57,400 nt of DNA from Cytophagales bacterium (GTDB lineage Bacteria > Bacteroidota > Bacteroidia > Cytophagales > 172606-1). The position numbers were made by a program, and so were the translations under genes. A model generated the notes under the pieces. That model saw only the letters and a program-made list of their open reading frames with translations, made no database searches and was not told the origin of the DNA. Position 1 is the first letter of the stretch. Every line of letters begins with the position of its first letter. Of this stretch, positions 33,386 through 43,513 are shown piece by piece. The DNA lies in NCBI GenBank assembly GCA_030446715.1, contig JAUJMU010000016.1, positions 1-57,400 of the forward strand. The letters are read 5' to 3'.

Positions 33386-33475
33386 GAACTCAATCTAAAC
33401 TTGCCGGCAGGAACATATCTGCTCTCGTTCCGGACTGCCCTCAAGGTTTCGGTTCACAGAATTCAAGTCAGGTAA
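33386..33475 (+). pseudogene. Scar of a T9SS C-terminal sorting domain
   Basis: About 29 codons read LNLNLPAGTYLLSFRTALKVSVHRIQVR and stop at TAA 33473. LPAGTYLLSFRT parallels LAPGTYILTLRT at the end of the protein at 34058, the last strands of the type A sorting domain. The remainder of the parent gene is absent upstream, replaced by IS630 debris. Confidence 0.65.
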
Positions 33476-33498
33476 TAGAGGTTTGTTCAGAGGCTGTT

Positions 33499-33535
33499 GG
33501 AGAGGCTGGTATGTCATACCAGCCTCTCTTCTTTT
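33499..33535 (+). terminator. Strong rho-independent terminator
   Basis: AGAGGCTGGTATG and CATACCAGCCTCT (33501-33513, 33515-33527) form a perfect stem with a one-base centre, followed by CTTCTTTTT. It lies 24 nt after the T9SS scar and probably ended that lost gene. Confidence 0.85.
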
Positions 33536-34057
33536 TGCGAAGAATAAAACAAGTAACAGTTGAGCCTGAATTATTACTGCTGCCGAATATCTTTTTGGAT
33601 TTTCTCTGCTGAAACCCAGCGCTTCATGAACTTCAGGTAGGTACCGTAGAATCTCAAATTGTATTACATGAAATATTTTGATCGAGAATCAGAGTTCGAT
33701 TTCCTAGGTAAATAGTGTTTTCAGGTACAGAACAGCCATTATAGCGACAAAAGGCCTGAATCAAAAAAAAGATTGATGTTTAAATTTTATTTTCTGCTAT
33801 GACTCAAACCATTTTTTACCTAAAGCTTCACGTCAGTAGCAGCCCATTAAGGACTTCCAAATTACTTTTCTGGTAAATCCTATATGAAAAGATGAATCGC
33901 AGCGCTTCAAGATTTCCCAGCAATGCAGATATTATAGAATAAAAATGGCATGATCCAGAAAGGCAGCATTACTGAAGAAAAAGACAAATGGCGAATAGAG
34001 AGATTTACAACCAAAAGAGATTAGTCAATCAGACAGGGATCATTTTTCAGTAATTAT
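33536..34057. other. Gene-poor AT-rich spacer before the giant surface protein
   Basis: About 520 nt without a supported gene or a clear TAnnTTTG promoter. It must contain the promoter of the 2189-residue gene. Confidence 0.4.
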
Positions 34058-37000
34058 ATGGACCAAACATTTACGCACCCTAATATTCGGCAGAAAGGAC
34101 ATATCCGCATCCCAATCGGATTGCTGTTATGCTTTCTATTGGTACAATTGCCACATCTCTCCTGGGGACAAACAACTTATACCTGGACAGGACAGGGGGC
34201 AAATGTGGACTGGGCAACCTCAGCTAACTGGAGCCCTGTCAGAGTTATTGCGGCTCCTGCTGATATAATTGTCTTCAACTCAGGGGGAACCATCAATCTT
34301 ACTAATGTGCCCTCTGAAGTTATCGGGCAGTTGAATATAAGTGGCAACACAGTTGTAAATTTATCATCCCAGCCGCTGACGGCTCCTGCCACAACCAATC
34401 TGATTACAATTGCAGGGGGCATAGGTACTGATTTGCAAATCTTTTCCGGCAGTGAACTGAACATCACCGGCCCGGTAAACCTTGGCATCCGCCTGCTTGC
34501 GGGGGCAAATGCCTCCATATCAGGAAATATGACTTTCACGGCGGTAAGTGCCAGTCATACAATTGACGCGGCCGATGCGAATGCCATAGTGTTCAACAGT
34601 GGAGCAGATTTTATTCAGGATTGCAACGGCAACGCATTTACCAGTTCAGGTACCAGCAACGCTGTAATTTTTGCCACTGGTTCACGGTTTATATCCCGTA
34701 ACGGGGCTAGTCCGTTTGGCACTGCGCCTGCATCAAAAGTAATGTTTCAGACCGGCAGTCTTTACAGTCATCAGCATGGTGGCCTGGTTTCATTGTCAGG
34801 CAGAACCTTTGCTGATTTTGAAATGAATTCTGCTGCTTATAACCACGGCAATCCGGCTAATCCGGGAACAAATGGTCTGACTGTAGACAACCTGACCGTT
34901 ACGGCCGCGACAAGTTTCGGCATAAACCTGACGGGGGGAATCAGCATACGGGGAAATCTTGCAGTGAATGGTGGCGCTCTTGCATTTGCACCGGCAGCAG
35001 CCAATAATCTTACCTTTAATGGTTCCGGCATGCAAACCATTGGTGGTACCGGTGGTACTCTTACTGTTGGCAGCAATACTACTATAATTATAGCAACTGG
35101 TTCAACGGTTGAGATTGGCAGAACCTTAACAACCAGTGGCAGCCTTGCCATTAACGGCAGTCTGAGGTACAGTTCACTTGCAGTACACAGCATCTCTGTT
35201 GCAGGCAGCCTGAGCGGGAGCGGGAGTATAGACATGAGCCGTGGCAGTCTTGCGCACGTACTCAACCTTGGAGGAGGGATCAACAGCATCGGCAGTCTGG
35301 TCACCTCACCTTCCGGCAGCAGCACGGTACACTACAACGGCAGCAGCGATCAGCAGGTGTTTGCCAGCGCCACTTACCGGAACCTGACCGTATCTGGGGG
35401 AGGGGTGAAGAGCCTGCAGGGCACAACCTTTGCCGGCGGCACCTTCCACCTGCAGTCGGGCACGCTTCAGGTGGGAGCAAGCAATCTTACCGTAGGCGGA
35501 AACTCATTCATCAATAGTCTGCTGGCCATCAACAGCACGGCGGGCACGGCCAGCTTCCAGTACGTGGACCTCTCATGGGGACAACTGGGCGGGGGGGCAG
35601 GCGCGCAGGCGGGGACGGTGACCATCAACGGGAACATGGTCAACAATGGCCATGCAGTGTTGGACGTGGTGAACCTGACGGTGCTGGGACATGCGCAGGT
35701 AATGCCGGCCGGAGGTGCCTTCCGGGTACTGACCATCAGCTCGGCCACAGGCAGCAAGACCTTCGGTGACTTTACCGTTTATGGCTGGGGCGGCTTTTAC
35801 AACACAGCAAATGCACCGGTGACCATCACCGGCAACCTGACCGTTGACTTTTTCTCCAAGCAGAGCATGGGCAGCGGCATGTACACCTTCACCGGCAGCG
35901 GCAAGACAATCGATGCGCCCATCACGATCCCCAGTGCCACCTTCACGGGCAGCTACACGGCCACCGGCACTGACCTGCAGATCACCACTCCACTGGTGAG
36001 TGCGGGGGGCAGATTTGTAAACAACACCTCCGCCTTTCCGCTGGTGCTGCCCGGATCTGCCGGTAACGCCACCAGAGCCTTCAACAACTCCACCCTTGCC
36101 TTTGTCAACAAGTTTGACCTGGTGGCCACTACCAGTAATACCGGAAACTCGGTCTCGGCCACGGGCACGGATCTTGTCTTCTCAAGGGGGACGGCCGGTG
36201 GAAACGTGTATGCCGTGCGCACCCGTGACCTCTCGCCCGCTCCCACGGCTGCGATCGTTACTTTTCAATTAGCAGGTACAGACAACGCTTCCAGTCAGCC
36301 TGATGCCGCTTCTCTTCTGGTCGGTGACAATCTGGGTGATGATGCCAGCATACCGGCCGATGCAGCCCGGCTGCGACTGAACCTGACAACTGCCAGTAAC
36401 CGCATCAGTGTCACCCACGGAGCGGTTACCTCTGTTGACAACAATTCTAACCAAACCTTCACATGGGCTCTTAACCGCTCTGGGGCAACGGTAGCCTACA
36501 CTGCTCCTGACGGTACCAGCCGCACACTGGCAAACAATACAGGCGATCTGTGGCTGGGCAATACGCTGGTCAGCGCCGGAGTGGGTTTCACAGCCCCTGC
36601 CTCCTTCGGGCAGGTAAAGCTGGTCATGAACCAGGGAACAGGTAGTATAAGGCTCATTAATCTGAGAATCAATCCGATGGCCACCGTTACCACCAATGCC
36701 TTTGCCAATACCTGTATTGCACCCGGTGGTACGATAACGATCCCCTATAGCCTGAATGAAGTGCCCTTCTCAAATGGTGCCTTAGCAGATAGCCGAGCCC
36801 AAAGTATCAATCATGGTGACGAAATTCAGGTCCAGCTCTCCAATGCTTCGGGAGTTTTTGATCCGAATGGGTTCAACAATACACTACTTAATAAAGTCAG
36901 CAGCAGCAATGATCTGCTGCTAACAGGTTCGATTCAGGTCAGAATTCCGGTTTGGGCTACAGCACAAGGCTATAGGTACCGCGTGGTCGTTGCTGAAACG

Positions 37001-40000
37001 TCAGGCAACGCGAGGCTGAATACAGCAAGCACCAGTCAGCCATTATATACAGCTGGTACCGCAGCATCAATGCATTTCGTTTCTCCGTCTGCCCCGCAGT
37101 CATTTCTGATCAACCAGACTGGTAATCCTCTGACGGTTACTGTGCCGCAAACCAGTCCTACGCCGACGTATCAGTGGTTTTATTACCGGACTGATGATCA
37201 GTTGAAAACACCGGTCGCCATTGCAGCATCGACAGGAGGAACAAGTGCTACGCTTATTACAAGCGCCAGCAGCGTCTTTGGAAGCCAGGGAACGTACATG
37301 GTTTACTGCCGCGTAAGCTTTGGTAGTTGCTCGAATGTAATTACCAATGAGGTGCAGATTGACATTGTTTGTAGCCCGCCGGCCGGTAACGGATTGATTG
37401 TAAACGGTAACTTTAATAATTTTCTGACCGGTACAGCGCATAACGTCGTCATCAATAACGGTACGGCCAAAGTTTCCGGTAATCTTACCAGGTTCACTAC
37501 TGAACTGAGACCCGGCCGGAAGCTTTATACCGGAAACAATATTTATGTAGGTACGATCCGGGCAATCACTTCCAATACCGATCTGGACCTTGAAATTACC
37601 AAAACAAATGGAAATCCTTTTACGGCTAACTCAGCCAATTTCAGGACTAACTATACTGAGATTCCCCTTCAGGGCACTATATCTACATCTGACGGAAGCA
37701 CTACAGTAATTGGTGTCGGTACTCAGTTCCGGTATCAGCTGGAAGCAGGGTACAGGCTCTACCGGAATGATGGTACCTTGATAGGCACAGTAGCAAGCAT
37801 TGCGAGCAACACTTCACTCACCTTAACAACCAATGCTGCAATCACTCTCCCGGCTGGTTCTATCTTTAAAACCGATGCCGATGACTTCTTGTACCCGGGA
37901 ACCATTTCCGCAAGCACTTCCAGTAATGTGGTTACCGGAATAAATACTACCTTCCAACTGAATAATGGTGGAGTTGTAAACCAGATTATGCCCGGCGATA
38001 TCATCCGGATCATAGACCGGACCAACGGCTCCACCATCGTTGATCTGGGTACGGTGGCTTCGGTACAAAGTAATACTTCCCTCACTCTGACTACCAATGC
38101 ACAAGCTAACGTATCCGGAGCTGTATATGTGGCTAATCCGGATTCTTTCGGAAATACAGGTATGCAGTTTGATACTGAGTACCGTTATTCTTCGTGGGAC
38201 TTAAGTCACAGTGGCAATTATGCGGTAGGTGATAATCCGAATTACTACAATGCTGACTTCTGTTCCATGACTACTGATGCTCAGCGTTCTGCCTCCATTA
38301 CTTCACCCCAGGGATCCGGAGGAAACATGTTGATTGGCAATGGAGGAAATACATCAAATATGATCTGGTCCCGGATGCTGAATAATGTTAAGCCAAATAC
38401 CAACTATGTGCTTACCTTCAATGCAGCCAATCTGACGGGTGGTTCTACAAGCCTTGCATTCGGTGCGTATATTGACTGTAACCGGGTAGGAAACGATATT
38501 ACTTCCAACTTCACCAGCAAATGCCAGTGGGCGGAGTATTCTATCCTGATCAACTCCGGGAACCTGACCTCATTCAGGTTGTCGATTGGAAATATCAGCA
38601 CCTTAACCGGGTTCAATGATATAGCCATTGATGATATAACCTTCTATGAATGTACTGCTACCGTAACGGTGCCGTTTCCGACTATTGCCCGCTACCAGTG
38701 GAGAGGATATAACACCAACTGGTTTAACATGGATAACTGGGGAGCCTGCAGCGCGCCGAGTTGTGGAGATAACATAACCATACCAGCGGGTCTGGCAAAT
38801 TATCCGGTTATCAGTTCTACCGATGCACAGGGGCAGACACCAATAGTAGGTACAATCACTATTTCTCCAAATGCTTCGTTGACCATTAATCCCGATGTTA
38901 ACCTTAACGTTTGCGGAAACATAAACAACAGCGGTACGATCAACGCCCTGGTAAGTGGTACTTCAAACTCAAAAGTTACTTTCGTTGGGCCTGGTACCCT
39001 GGTTTCTACACCTGCGGCTACCGGGCAAATGGTTACTACAAATGCATCAAGCCCCTTTGCGGACGTGATAATTAATCAGAATCAGCCGATGCCGAATGGC
39101 GTTTCCCTGCAGACAAATGCCACAGTTAACGGGCAACTGAATATTATGCCGAACAATACGATGACGCTGAATACTTCAGAGCTCACCCTAAACGGTACTG
39201 TTGCCAATAATACGGGTACTATTACCGGAAGCAACAGCAGCCGTCTGAGAATCAACGGACGCAGTGATCTGGCCGGCCCCCTGCGGTTTAATTCAAATGT
39301 TGCCAACGGTCAGCATCTGGCTTATCTGATCATGAACCGTACCGGTTCCGGTATTGTAACGCTGGGGTCAAATCTGTTACTGGCAGGTGGTCAGGGTACG
39401 GGAATGAGTCCGCTGCCAAACCCACTGAGATCAACAGATGCTCTCTGGCTGCAGAGTGGATTGATCAACACCACTAATAGTAGTTTATTAACTATGGATG
39501 TGAATACAACTGTAGTCGGTGGCTTAGCGGTCCATCCGTTCCCTTCCGGCGGCTCTGACCTCAGCCACATCAACGGACCAATGGCTAAGAATGTGAATAC
39601 TGCTAACAGTAGCTTTACATTCCCGGTTGGTAATGATGGTTTTCTGGGTGAAATAGGCATTACGTCCAATTCTGCTGCCTTGACCACCTTCCGTGGCCAG
39701 TACTTCAGGCAAAGTGCTTATACCAGAGGTGCTAATGTGGATACGGAATATCTGGATCACGTAAGTCATATGGAACATTGGTTGCTGGACAGGACCTCCG
39801 GAGCAAGCGATGGTCAGGTAACTCTGCACTGGACAGCCTATAGCCGGGTATCTCCGACTCACACCCCAACCCTTCTTGAATGGAGAGAATTACGGGTGGC
39901 CCGTTACAGTGGAACCACACCTGCGAATGGGCTGTGGGAAAACCGCGGACCGGGAGGCAAACTTGGTACCAATAATGAATTTTTCCCGGATGCCTTTGGG

Positions 40001-40627
40001 GCTGTCTACGGAAAGGGGTATGTCAGATCAAGTTTAATATCAAACTTTAGCCCCTTCACCTTCGGCACAACCATCCCGGACAATCCGCTGCCGGTTAATC
40101 TACTGAACCTGAAGGCGACTCTAGCAGAAAGTAAGGTGATAGTAAGCTGGGTAACTGTCAGTGAGAAGAACTTTGCTTTCTTTGAAGTTCAGCGCAGCAC
40201 AGACGGCCGCAATTTTACCAGCATCGGCCGGGTGGATGCTGCCGGAGAGTCCGCTACGGTCCGTTCTTACCAGTTTCCGGATGCCAAGCCTGCGCCTTTC
40301 AATTATTACCGGTTAAAAATGACTGATTTTGATGGTGCTTATACCTATTCCAAAGTGGTAACGGCTCAATTGCAGGCATCTGCGGAGGTGGTTGAAGTAT
40401 TCCCTAATCCATTCGATGGTAAGAAGTTATACGTTAAAACTTCATACTTAGGCTCTGTATCCTATAATCTTACAAACATGACGGGTTATGAAATGGTAAG
40501 GGGCACAGCCCAATCAGGAGGAGGATTGTTCACGGTGAATCCGGTTGCGGGTCTGGCACCTGGAACTTACATTCTTACCCTTCGCACCAGTACAGGTACC
40601 TCTCAGCATAAAGTGGTAGTCAAATAA
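34058..40627 (+). CDS. Giant T9SS-exported surface protein (2189 residues)
   Basis: A signal peptide near residues 20-38 (GLLLCFLLVQLPHLSWGQ) leads into YTWTGQGANVDWATSANWSP, then about 900 residues of Gly/Ser/Thr/Asn-rich parallel-beta-like repeats (LTVGSNTTIIIATGSTVEIG). There follow an Ig-like part near 1035-1105 (QWFYYRTDDQ), about three 70-77-residue tandem repeats near 1133-1360 (GTVASIASNTSLTLTTNA), a carbohydrate-binding-like jelly-roll near 1365-1535, a second WRGYNTNWFNMDNWG motif near 1546, more beta-helix sequence, a domain near 2009-2105 (PVNLLNLKATLAESKVIVSWVTVSEKNFAFFEVQRS) common before sorting domains, and a type A T9SS signal from about 2112 (EVFPNPFDGKKLYVKT ... LAPGTYILTLRT). 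It is probably displayed or released outside the cell as an adhesin. Base composition changes sharply inside (about 35.2-36.25 kb GC-rich). Ligand unknown. Confidence 0.85.
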   Translation: MDQTFTHPNIRQKGHIRIPIGLLLCFLLVQLPHLSWGQTTYTWTGQGANVDWATSANWSPVRVIAAPADIIVFNSGGTINLTNVPSEVIGQLNISGNTVVNLSSQPLTAPATTNLITIAGGIGTDLQIFSGSELNITGPVNLGIRLLAGANASISGNMTFTAVSASHTIDAADANAIVFNSGADFIQDCNGNAFTSSGTSNAVIFATGSRFISRNGASPFGTAPASKVMFQTGSLYSHQHGGLVSLSGRTFADFEMNSAAYNHGNPANPGTNGLTVDNLTVTAATSFGINLTGGISIRGNLAVNGGALAFAPAAANNLTFNGSGMQTIGGTGGTLTVGSNTTIIIATGSTVEIGRTLTTSGSLAINGSLRYSSLAVHSISVAGSLSGSGSIDMSRGSLAHVLNLGGGINSIGSLVTSPSGSSTVHYNGSSDQQVFASATYRNLTVSGGGVKSLQGTTFAGGTFHLQSGTLQVGASNLTVGGNSFINSLLAINSTAGTASFQYVDLSWGQLGGGAGAQAGTVTINGNMVNNGHAVLDVVNLTVLGHAQVMPAGGAFRVLTISSATGSKTFGDFTVYGWGGFYNTANAPVTITGNLTVDFFSKQSMGSGMYTFTGSGKTIDAPITIPSATFTGSYTATGTDLQITTPLVSAGGRFVNNTSAFPLVLPGSAGNATRAFNNSTLAFVNKFDLVATTSNTGNSVSATGTDLVFSRGTAGGNVYAVRTRDLSPAPTAAIVTFQLAGTDNASSQPDAASLLVGDNLGDDASIPADAARLRLNLTTASNRISVTHGAVTSVDNNSNQTFTWALNRSGATVAYTAPDGTSRTLANNTGDLWLGNTLVSAGVGFTAPASFGQVKLVMNQGTGSIRLINLRINPMATVTTNAFANTCIAPGGTITIPYSLNEVPFSNGALADSRAQSINHGDEIQVQLSNASGVFDPNGFNNTLLNKVSSSNDLLLTGSIQVRIPVWATAQGYRYRVVVAETSGNARLNTASTSQPLYTAGTAASMHFVSPSAPQSFLINQTGNPLTVTVPQTSPTPTYQWFYYRTDDQLKTPVAIAASTGGTSATLITSASSVFGSQGTYMVYCRVSFGSCSNVITNEVQIDIVCSPPAGNGLIVNGNFNNFLTGTAHNVVINNGTAKVSGNLTRFTTELRPGRKLYTGNNIYVGTIRAITSNTDLDLEITKTNGNPFTANSANFRTNYTEIPLQGTISTSDGSTTVIGVGTQFRYQLEAGYRLYRNDGTLIGTVASIASNTSLTLTTNAAITLPAGSIFKTDADDFLYPGTISASTSSNVVTGINTTFQLNNGGVVNQIMPGDIIRIIDRTNGSTIVDLGTVASVQSNTSLTLTTNAQANVSGAVYVANPDSFGNTGMQFDTEYRYSSWDLSHSGNYAVGDNPNYYNADFCSMTTDAQRSASITSPQGSGGNMLIGNGGNTSNMIWSRMLNNVKPNTNYVLTFNAANLTGGSTSLAFGAYIDCNRVGNDITSNFTSKCQWAEYSILINSGNLTSFRLSIGNISTLTGFNDIAIDDITFYECTATVTVPFPTIARYQWRGYNTNWFNMDNWGACSAPSCGDNITIPAGLANYPVISSTDAQGQTPIVGTITISPNASLTINPDVNLNVCGNINNSGTINALVSGTSNSKVTFVGPGTLVSTPAATGQMVTTNASSPFADVIINQNQPMPNGVSLQTNATVNGQLNIMPNNTMTLNTSELTLNGTVANNTGTITGSNSSRLRINGRSDLAGPLRFNSNVANGQHLAYLIMNRTGSGIVTLGSNLLLAGGQGTGMSPLPNPLRSTDALWLQSGLINTTNSSLLTMDVNTTVVGGLAVHPFPSGGSDLSHINGPMAKNVNTANSSFTFPVGNDGFLGEIGITSNSAALTTFRGQYFRQSAYTRGANVDTEYLDHVSHMEHWLLDRTSGASDGQVTLHWTAYSRVSPTHTPTLLEWRELRVARYSGTTPANGLWENRGPGGKLGTNNEFFPDAFGAVYGKGYVRSSLISNFSPFTFGTTIPDNPLPVNLLNLKATLAESKVIVSWVTVSEKNFAFFEVQRSTDGRNFTSIGRVDAAGESATVRSYQFPDAKPAPFNYYRLKMTDFDGAYTYSKVVTAQLQASAEVVEVFPNPFDGKKLYVKTSYLGSVSYNLTNMTGYEMVRGTAQSGGGLFTVNPVAGLAPGTYILTLRTSTGTSQHKVVVK

Positions 40628-40759
40628 TGAGGAGATAGCTTCTGACTTATACCTGATGGAGCAATTGCAGGAAGGTATGATCTCTAAAATTCAGCGATGT
40701 TTTGATAGAAGAGTTTCTGCCAGATAGGTCTGAATCGGTTTATACCAAAGAGTATACTA
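40628..40759. other. Short spacer after the giant gene
   Basis: No gene or clear terminator is seen before the IS3-type left end. Confidence 0.35.
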
Positions 40760-41451
40760 TGTGCTGCCCCCGGAAATAGGACTGGAGGTTAAGGTGTAAG
40801 GAATAATTTTACCACCTTAAAAAGTTCTAAAATGAAGGACAGCAAGCGTCGCAAATTCAAGGCCGACTTTAAGGCTCAAGTAGCTCTGGAAGCAGTAAAA
40901 GAGCGTAAAACGCTGGCTGAACTTGCTCAGCAGTTCAACCTGCATCCCAACCAGATTTCTAACTGGAAAGGGTTACTGGTTAGTTCGGCAGCCGGTATCT
41001 TCCAGGAAACCACTACAGGTCAGCATGAGAAACAGGCTTTTGAAGAAGAGAGAAGCCGGCTCTACGAGCAGATGGACCGCAGACCAGGGCCAGCACCAGG
41101 GTCCGCAAGTTACAAGTGGAGTTGGAATGGCTCAAAAAAAATATCAACGCTTCCAGAAGCCGTAAGACAAGATTTAGTGGACTGGCCAGAGAAGCCTTTT
41201 TCGCTTACCCGTCAGTGTGAGTTGTTGTCTTTACATAAATCAGGACTCTATTATCCAGGACTCTATTATCAGCCCAAAGGGGAAAGCCAGCAGAATCTTG
41301 AGTTGATGCGTAAGATCGACGAGCAGTATTTGAAACACCTTTTGCCGGTTACCGGATGATGAGTGATTTGCTGAGGCGGCAGGGGGAGGCAGTTAATGAA
41401 AAACGCATCAGGAGGCTCATGCGGCTGATGGGATTAATGGCTATCTATCCT
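40760..41451 (+). mobile_element. IS3-type element, 3'-truncated
   Basis: It starts at TGTGCTGCCCCCGGAAAT, like an IS end, 72 nt before orfA. orfA begins MKDSKRRKFKADFKAQVALEAVKERKTLAELAQQFNLHPNQISNWK, a typical IS3 helix-turn-helix. Several frame changes follow (KLQVELEWLKKN in one frame, SLTRQCELLSLHKSGLYY in another), then orfB fragments up to RRQGEAVNEKRIRRLMRLMGLMAIYP near 41451. The catalytic core and right end are gone. Inactive. Confidence 0.75.
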
Positions 41452-41688
41452 ATTCCCTTCCGGGTGGGCGGCAAAGATATCAGCCCCTGATCAATCCTTT
41501 TCCGGTAAGCTGCAACCCAGTGATTAAGGGTATAAATAGGGATTAAGGGTATAAATACTGTGGATACCGAACTCTTGCATGACTTGCTTGGCATCCTCCC
41601 CACCGAACAAGACACGAAAGGCGGCAATTTGTTTCACTTCTTCGCTGTACTGATAGCGGTCAAGCAGTTCTCTGATGTGGGCTTCCAT
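41445..41688 (-). pseudogene. Truncated IS orfA with a 19-bp tandem duplication
   Basis: On the minus strand MEAHIRELLDRYQYSEEVKQ continues as IAAFRVLFGGEDAKQVMQEFGIHSIYTLN, an IS3-like helix-turn-helix protein. There a 19-bp unit (GATTAAGGGTATAAATAGG, 41522-41540, repeated at 41541-41559 with the last two bases changed) shifts the frame; skipping one copy restores HWVAAYRKRIDQGLISLPP. The end merges with the other IS3 fragment near 41450. An alternative TTG start lies at 41718. Confidence 0.65.
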
Positions 41689-41718
41689 AGCAACAGTTTG
41701 TTTTATAGAGGGAGTCAA

Positions 41719-42052
41719 CCTATTTCAGGAGAAGACCCGACTTTTCGATGCTTCGCGGGGTGCGGGAGGACGCTGATCCGGGTACCGGTTCTTCGCCGGT
41801 GCGGATACCATCCGGAAGCACCGGCGGCAGGCAGGATTCCTCCGGCAGAAGGGCAAGCCCGCCCGACAGCAGGAAGTGCGAAGTATGAGGTACAAAGTAT
41901 ACAGGTACGAAGCAGCGGAGTACGAAGCATCTGAGCATGCCGCATCGGCTTCCCCCGTAAGGAATGTGCGGAAATCGCTCTTCAGGTTAGGGTAAAATTT
42001 GCGACATTAGGGGCTCTTTTAGCATGTTACCTACATTATTCTCTCCAGCGCC
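41719..42052. other. Spacer with low-complexity TAC/GAAG words
   Basis: Holds an IS end-like part near 41720, then a GC-rich stretch and short words GAAGTATGAGGTAC, GTACGAAG (41873-41934) of the type dispersed in Cytophagales intergenic DNA. No gene is supported. Confidence 0.4.
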
Positions 42053-43513
42053 ATGATTGATCACGTTGTCCCCGGCACCCGGCAGAAAGCCCTCGAAATC
42101 AACCTCAGCCGCAAAATCTACGGTTCCTTCGCCGAAATTGGCGCCGGGCAGGAGGTAGCGGGTATGTTCTTCAAAGCGGGAGGCGCTTCGGGCACCATCG
42201 CCAAAACCATCTCGGCCTACGATATGACCTTCAGCGACGCTATTTACGGGGCCGAAGAGAGCGGTCGCTACGTGGCCGAGTCGCGGCTGATCAAGATGCT
42301 CAACCGCGAGTACAACCTGGTGGAGATGCGCCTGGCTGAAAAACGGGGCGCCGACACAACATTTTTTGCGTTTGCCAACACGGTGGTGACTCTCAACTAC
42401 CAGAAAACCAATATAGGCCACGGCTGGATCGGACTGCGCTTTCAGCTCAAGCCCCGCGGCCCCTACAACGATGCCGTCATTCACGTGCGGCTGCACGACA
42501 ACAATGCCCTGCAGCAGCAGCACGCCCTCGGGGTAATCGGCGTAAACCTGATCTATGGCTGTTTCAACTACCCCGATGCCCCGGAGCGACTGCTGGAGTC
42601 ACTGATGGAAGATCTTTCTACGGAACGCATCGAGATTGACATGGTCCGGATCACCGGCCCCGACTTTCCGCACGTGGATAACCGCCTGCTGTGCCTGCAG
42701 CTGGTGCGCAACGGATTCACCAACGTGGCGCTGTTTGGCCCCGATGGCAACGTGCTGCAGCCTTCCGACGCGCTGTACAAAAAGCATATCCTGGCGCTTC
42801 GCGGCCGGTTTCGGCCCGTCACGCACGTAAATCTCGACATGCTGCACAAGGGGGCCGAGCAGTTTCTGCAGGAGCCCGACGTGGACCCTGAAAAGGTGGT
42901 GATTCTGGCCGAACTCACGCTGAACAACCTCCGCACCGGCGACGAAATCAATGAGAAAGACTTCCTCGACCGCGTAGACATTCTCTGCTCGCTGGGCCAC
43001 ACGGTGCTGATTTCCAATTACCAGGAATACTACAAGCTGGTGGCTTACTTTTCCAGCGTGACGAAGCTGAAAATGGGGTTGATTCTGGGCATCTACAGCC
43101 TGGAGCAGATCTTCGAGGAACGCTATTACGAGAAGCTGCCCGGCGGCATTCTGGAGGCTTTCGCCACGCTGTTCAGCCGCAAGGTAAAGCTGTACGTGTA
43201 CCCGGCCCATAAGCCACACAGTGACGAGATTTATACCTATGCCACGCTGCAACTGCCCGAGCACCTGCGCCACCTCTTCCACTACCTCACGGCCAATAAC
43301 AAGTTGGGAGATATTTCCCGCTACGACGGCAGCCTGCTCCACATCATTTCCGACGATGTGCTGGCCAGCATCAAAGCGGGTGAGGAAGGCTGGGAGTCAA
43401 AGGTGCCGGCGCAGGTGGCGGAGATTGTGAAGGCAAAGTGCCTGTTTGGGTATCCCTGCGAAAGGAAGTCAGTGGAAAAGGATGAGAAGGACAGCTTGGT
43501 AAGAAGTGAATAA
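42053..43513 (+). CDS. Conserved protein of unknown function (about 486 residues)
   Basis: Starts MIDHVVPGTRQKALEINLSRKIYGSFAEIGAGQEVAGMFF, a signature I recognise from large conserved hypothetical proteins in Bacteroidota and some other bacteria, sometimes misnamed TonB receptor or nicotinate adenylyltransferase. There is no signal peptide or TonB-type barrel, so it is probably cytoplasmic. Other conserved-looking parts are GASGTIAKTISAYDMTFSDAIYG, RLHDNNALQQQHALGVIGVNLIYG and LILGIYSLEQIFEERYYEKLPGGILEAF. Its stop overlaps the next gene by 8 nt. The function is unknown and I do not propose one. Confidence 0.8.
   Translation: MIDHVVPGTRQKALEINLSRKIYGSFAEIGAGQEVAGMFFKAGGASGTIAKTISAYDMTFSDAIYGAEESGRYVAESRLIKMLNREYNLVEMRLAEKRGADTTFFAFANTVVTLNYQKTNIGHGWIGLRFQLKPRGPYNDAVIHVRLHDNNALQQQHALGVIGVNLIYGCFNYPDAPERLLESLMEDLSTERIEIDMVRITGPDFPHVDNRLLCLQLVRNGFTNVALFGPDGNVLQPSDALYKKHILALRGRFRPVTHVNLDMLHKGAEQFLQEPDVDPEKVVILAELTLNNLRTGDEINEKDFLDRVDILCSLGHTVLISNYQEYYKLVAYFSSVTKLKMGLILGIYSLEQIFEERYYEKLPGGILEAFATLFSRKVKLYVYPAHKPHSDEIYTYATLQLPEHLRHLFHYLTANNKLGDISRYDGSLLHIISDDVLASIKAGEEGWESKVPAQVAEIVKAKCLFGYPCERKSVEKDEKDSLVRSE

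Noticed and set aside
34177-39920. Many minus-strand frames under the giant surface gene
   Set aside because: They mirror its repetitive Thr/Ser/Asn codons and lack starts, ribosome sites or domain character.
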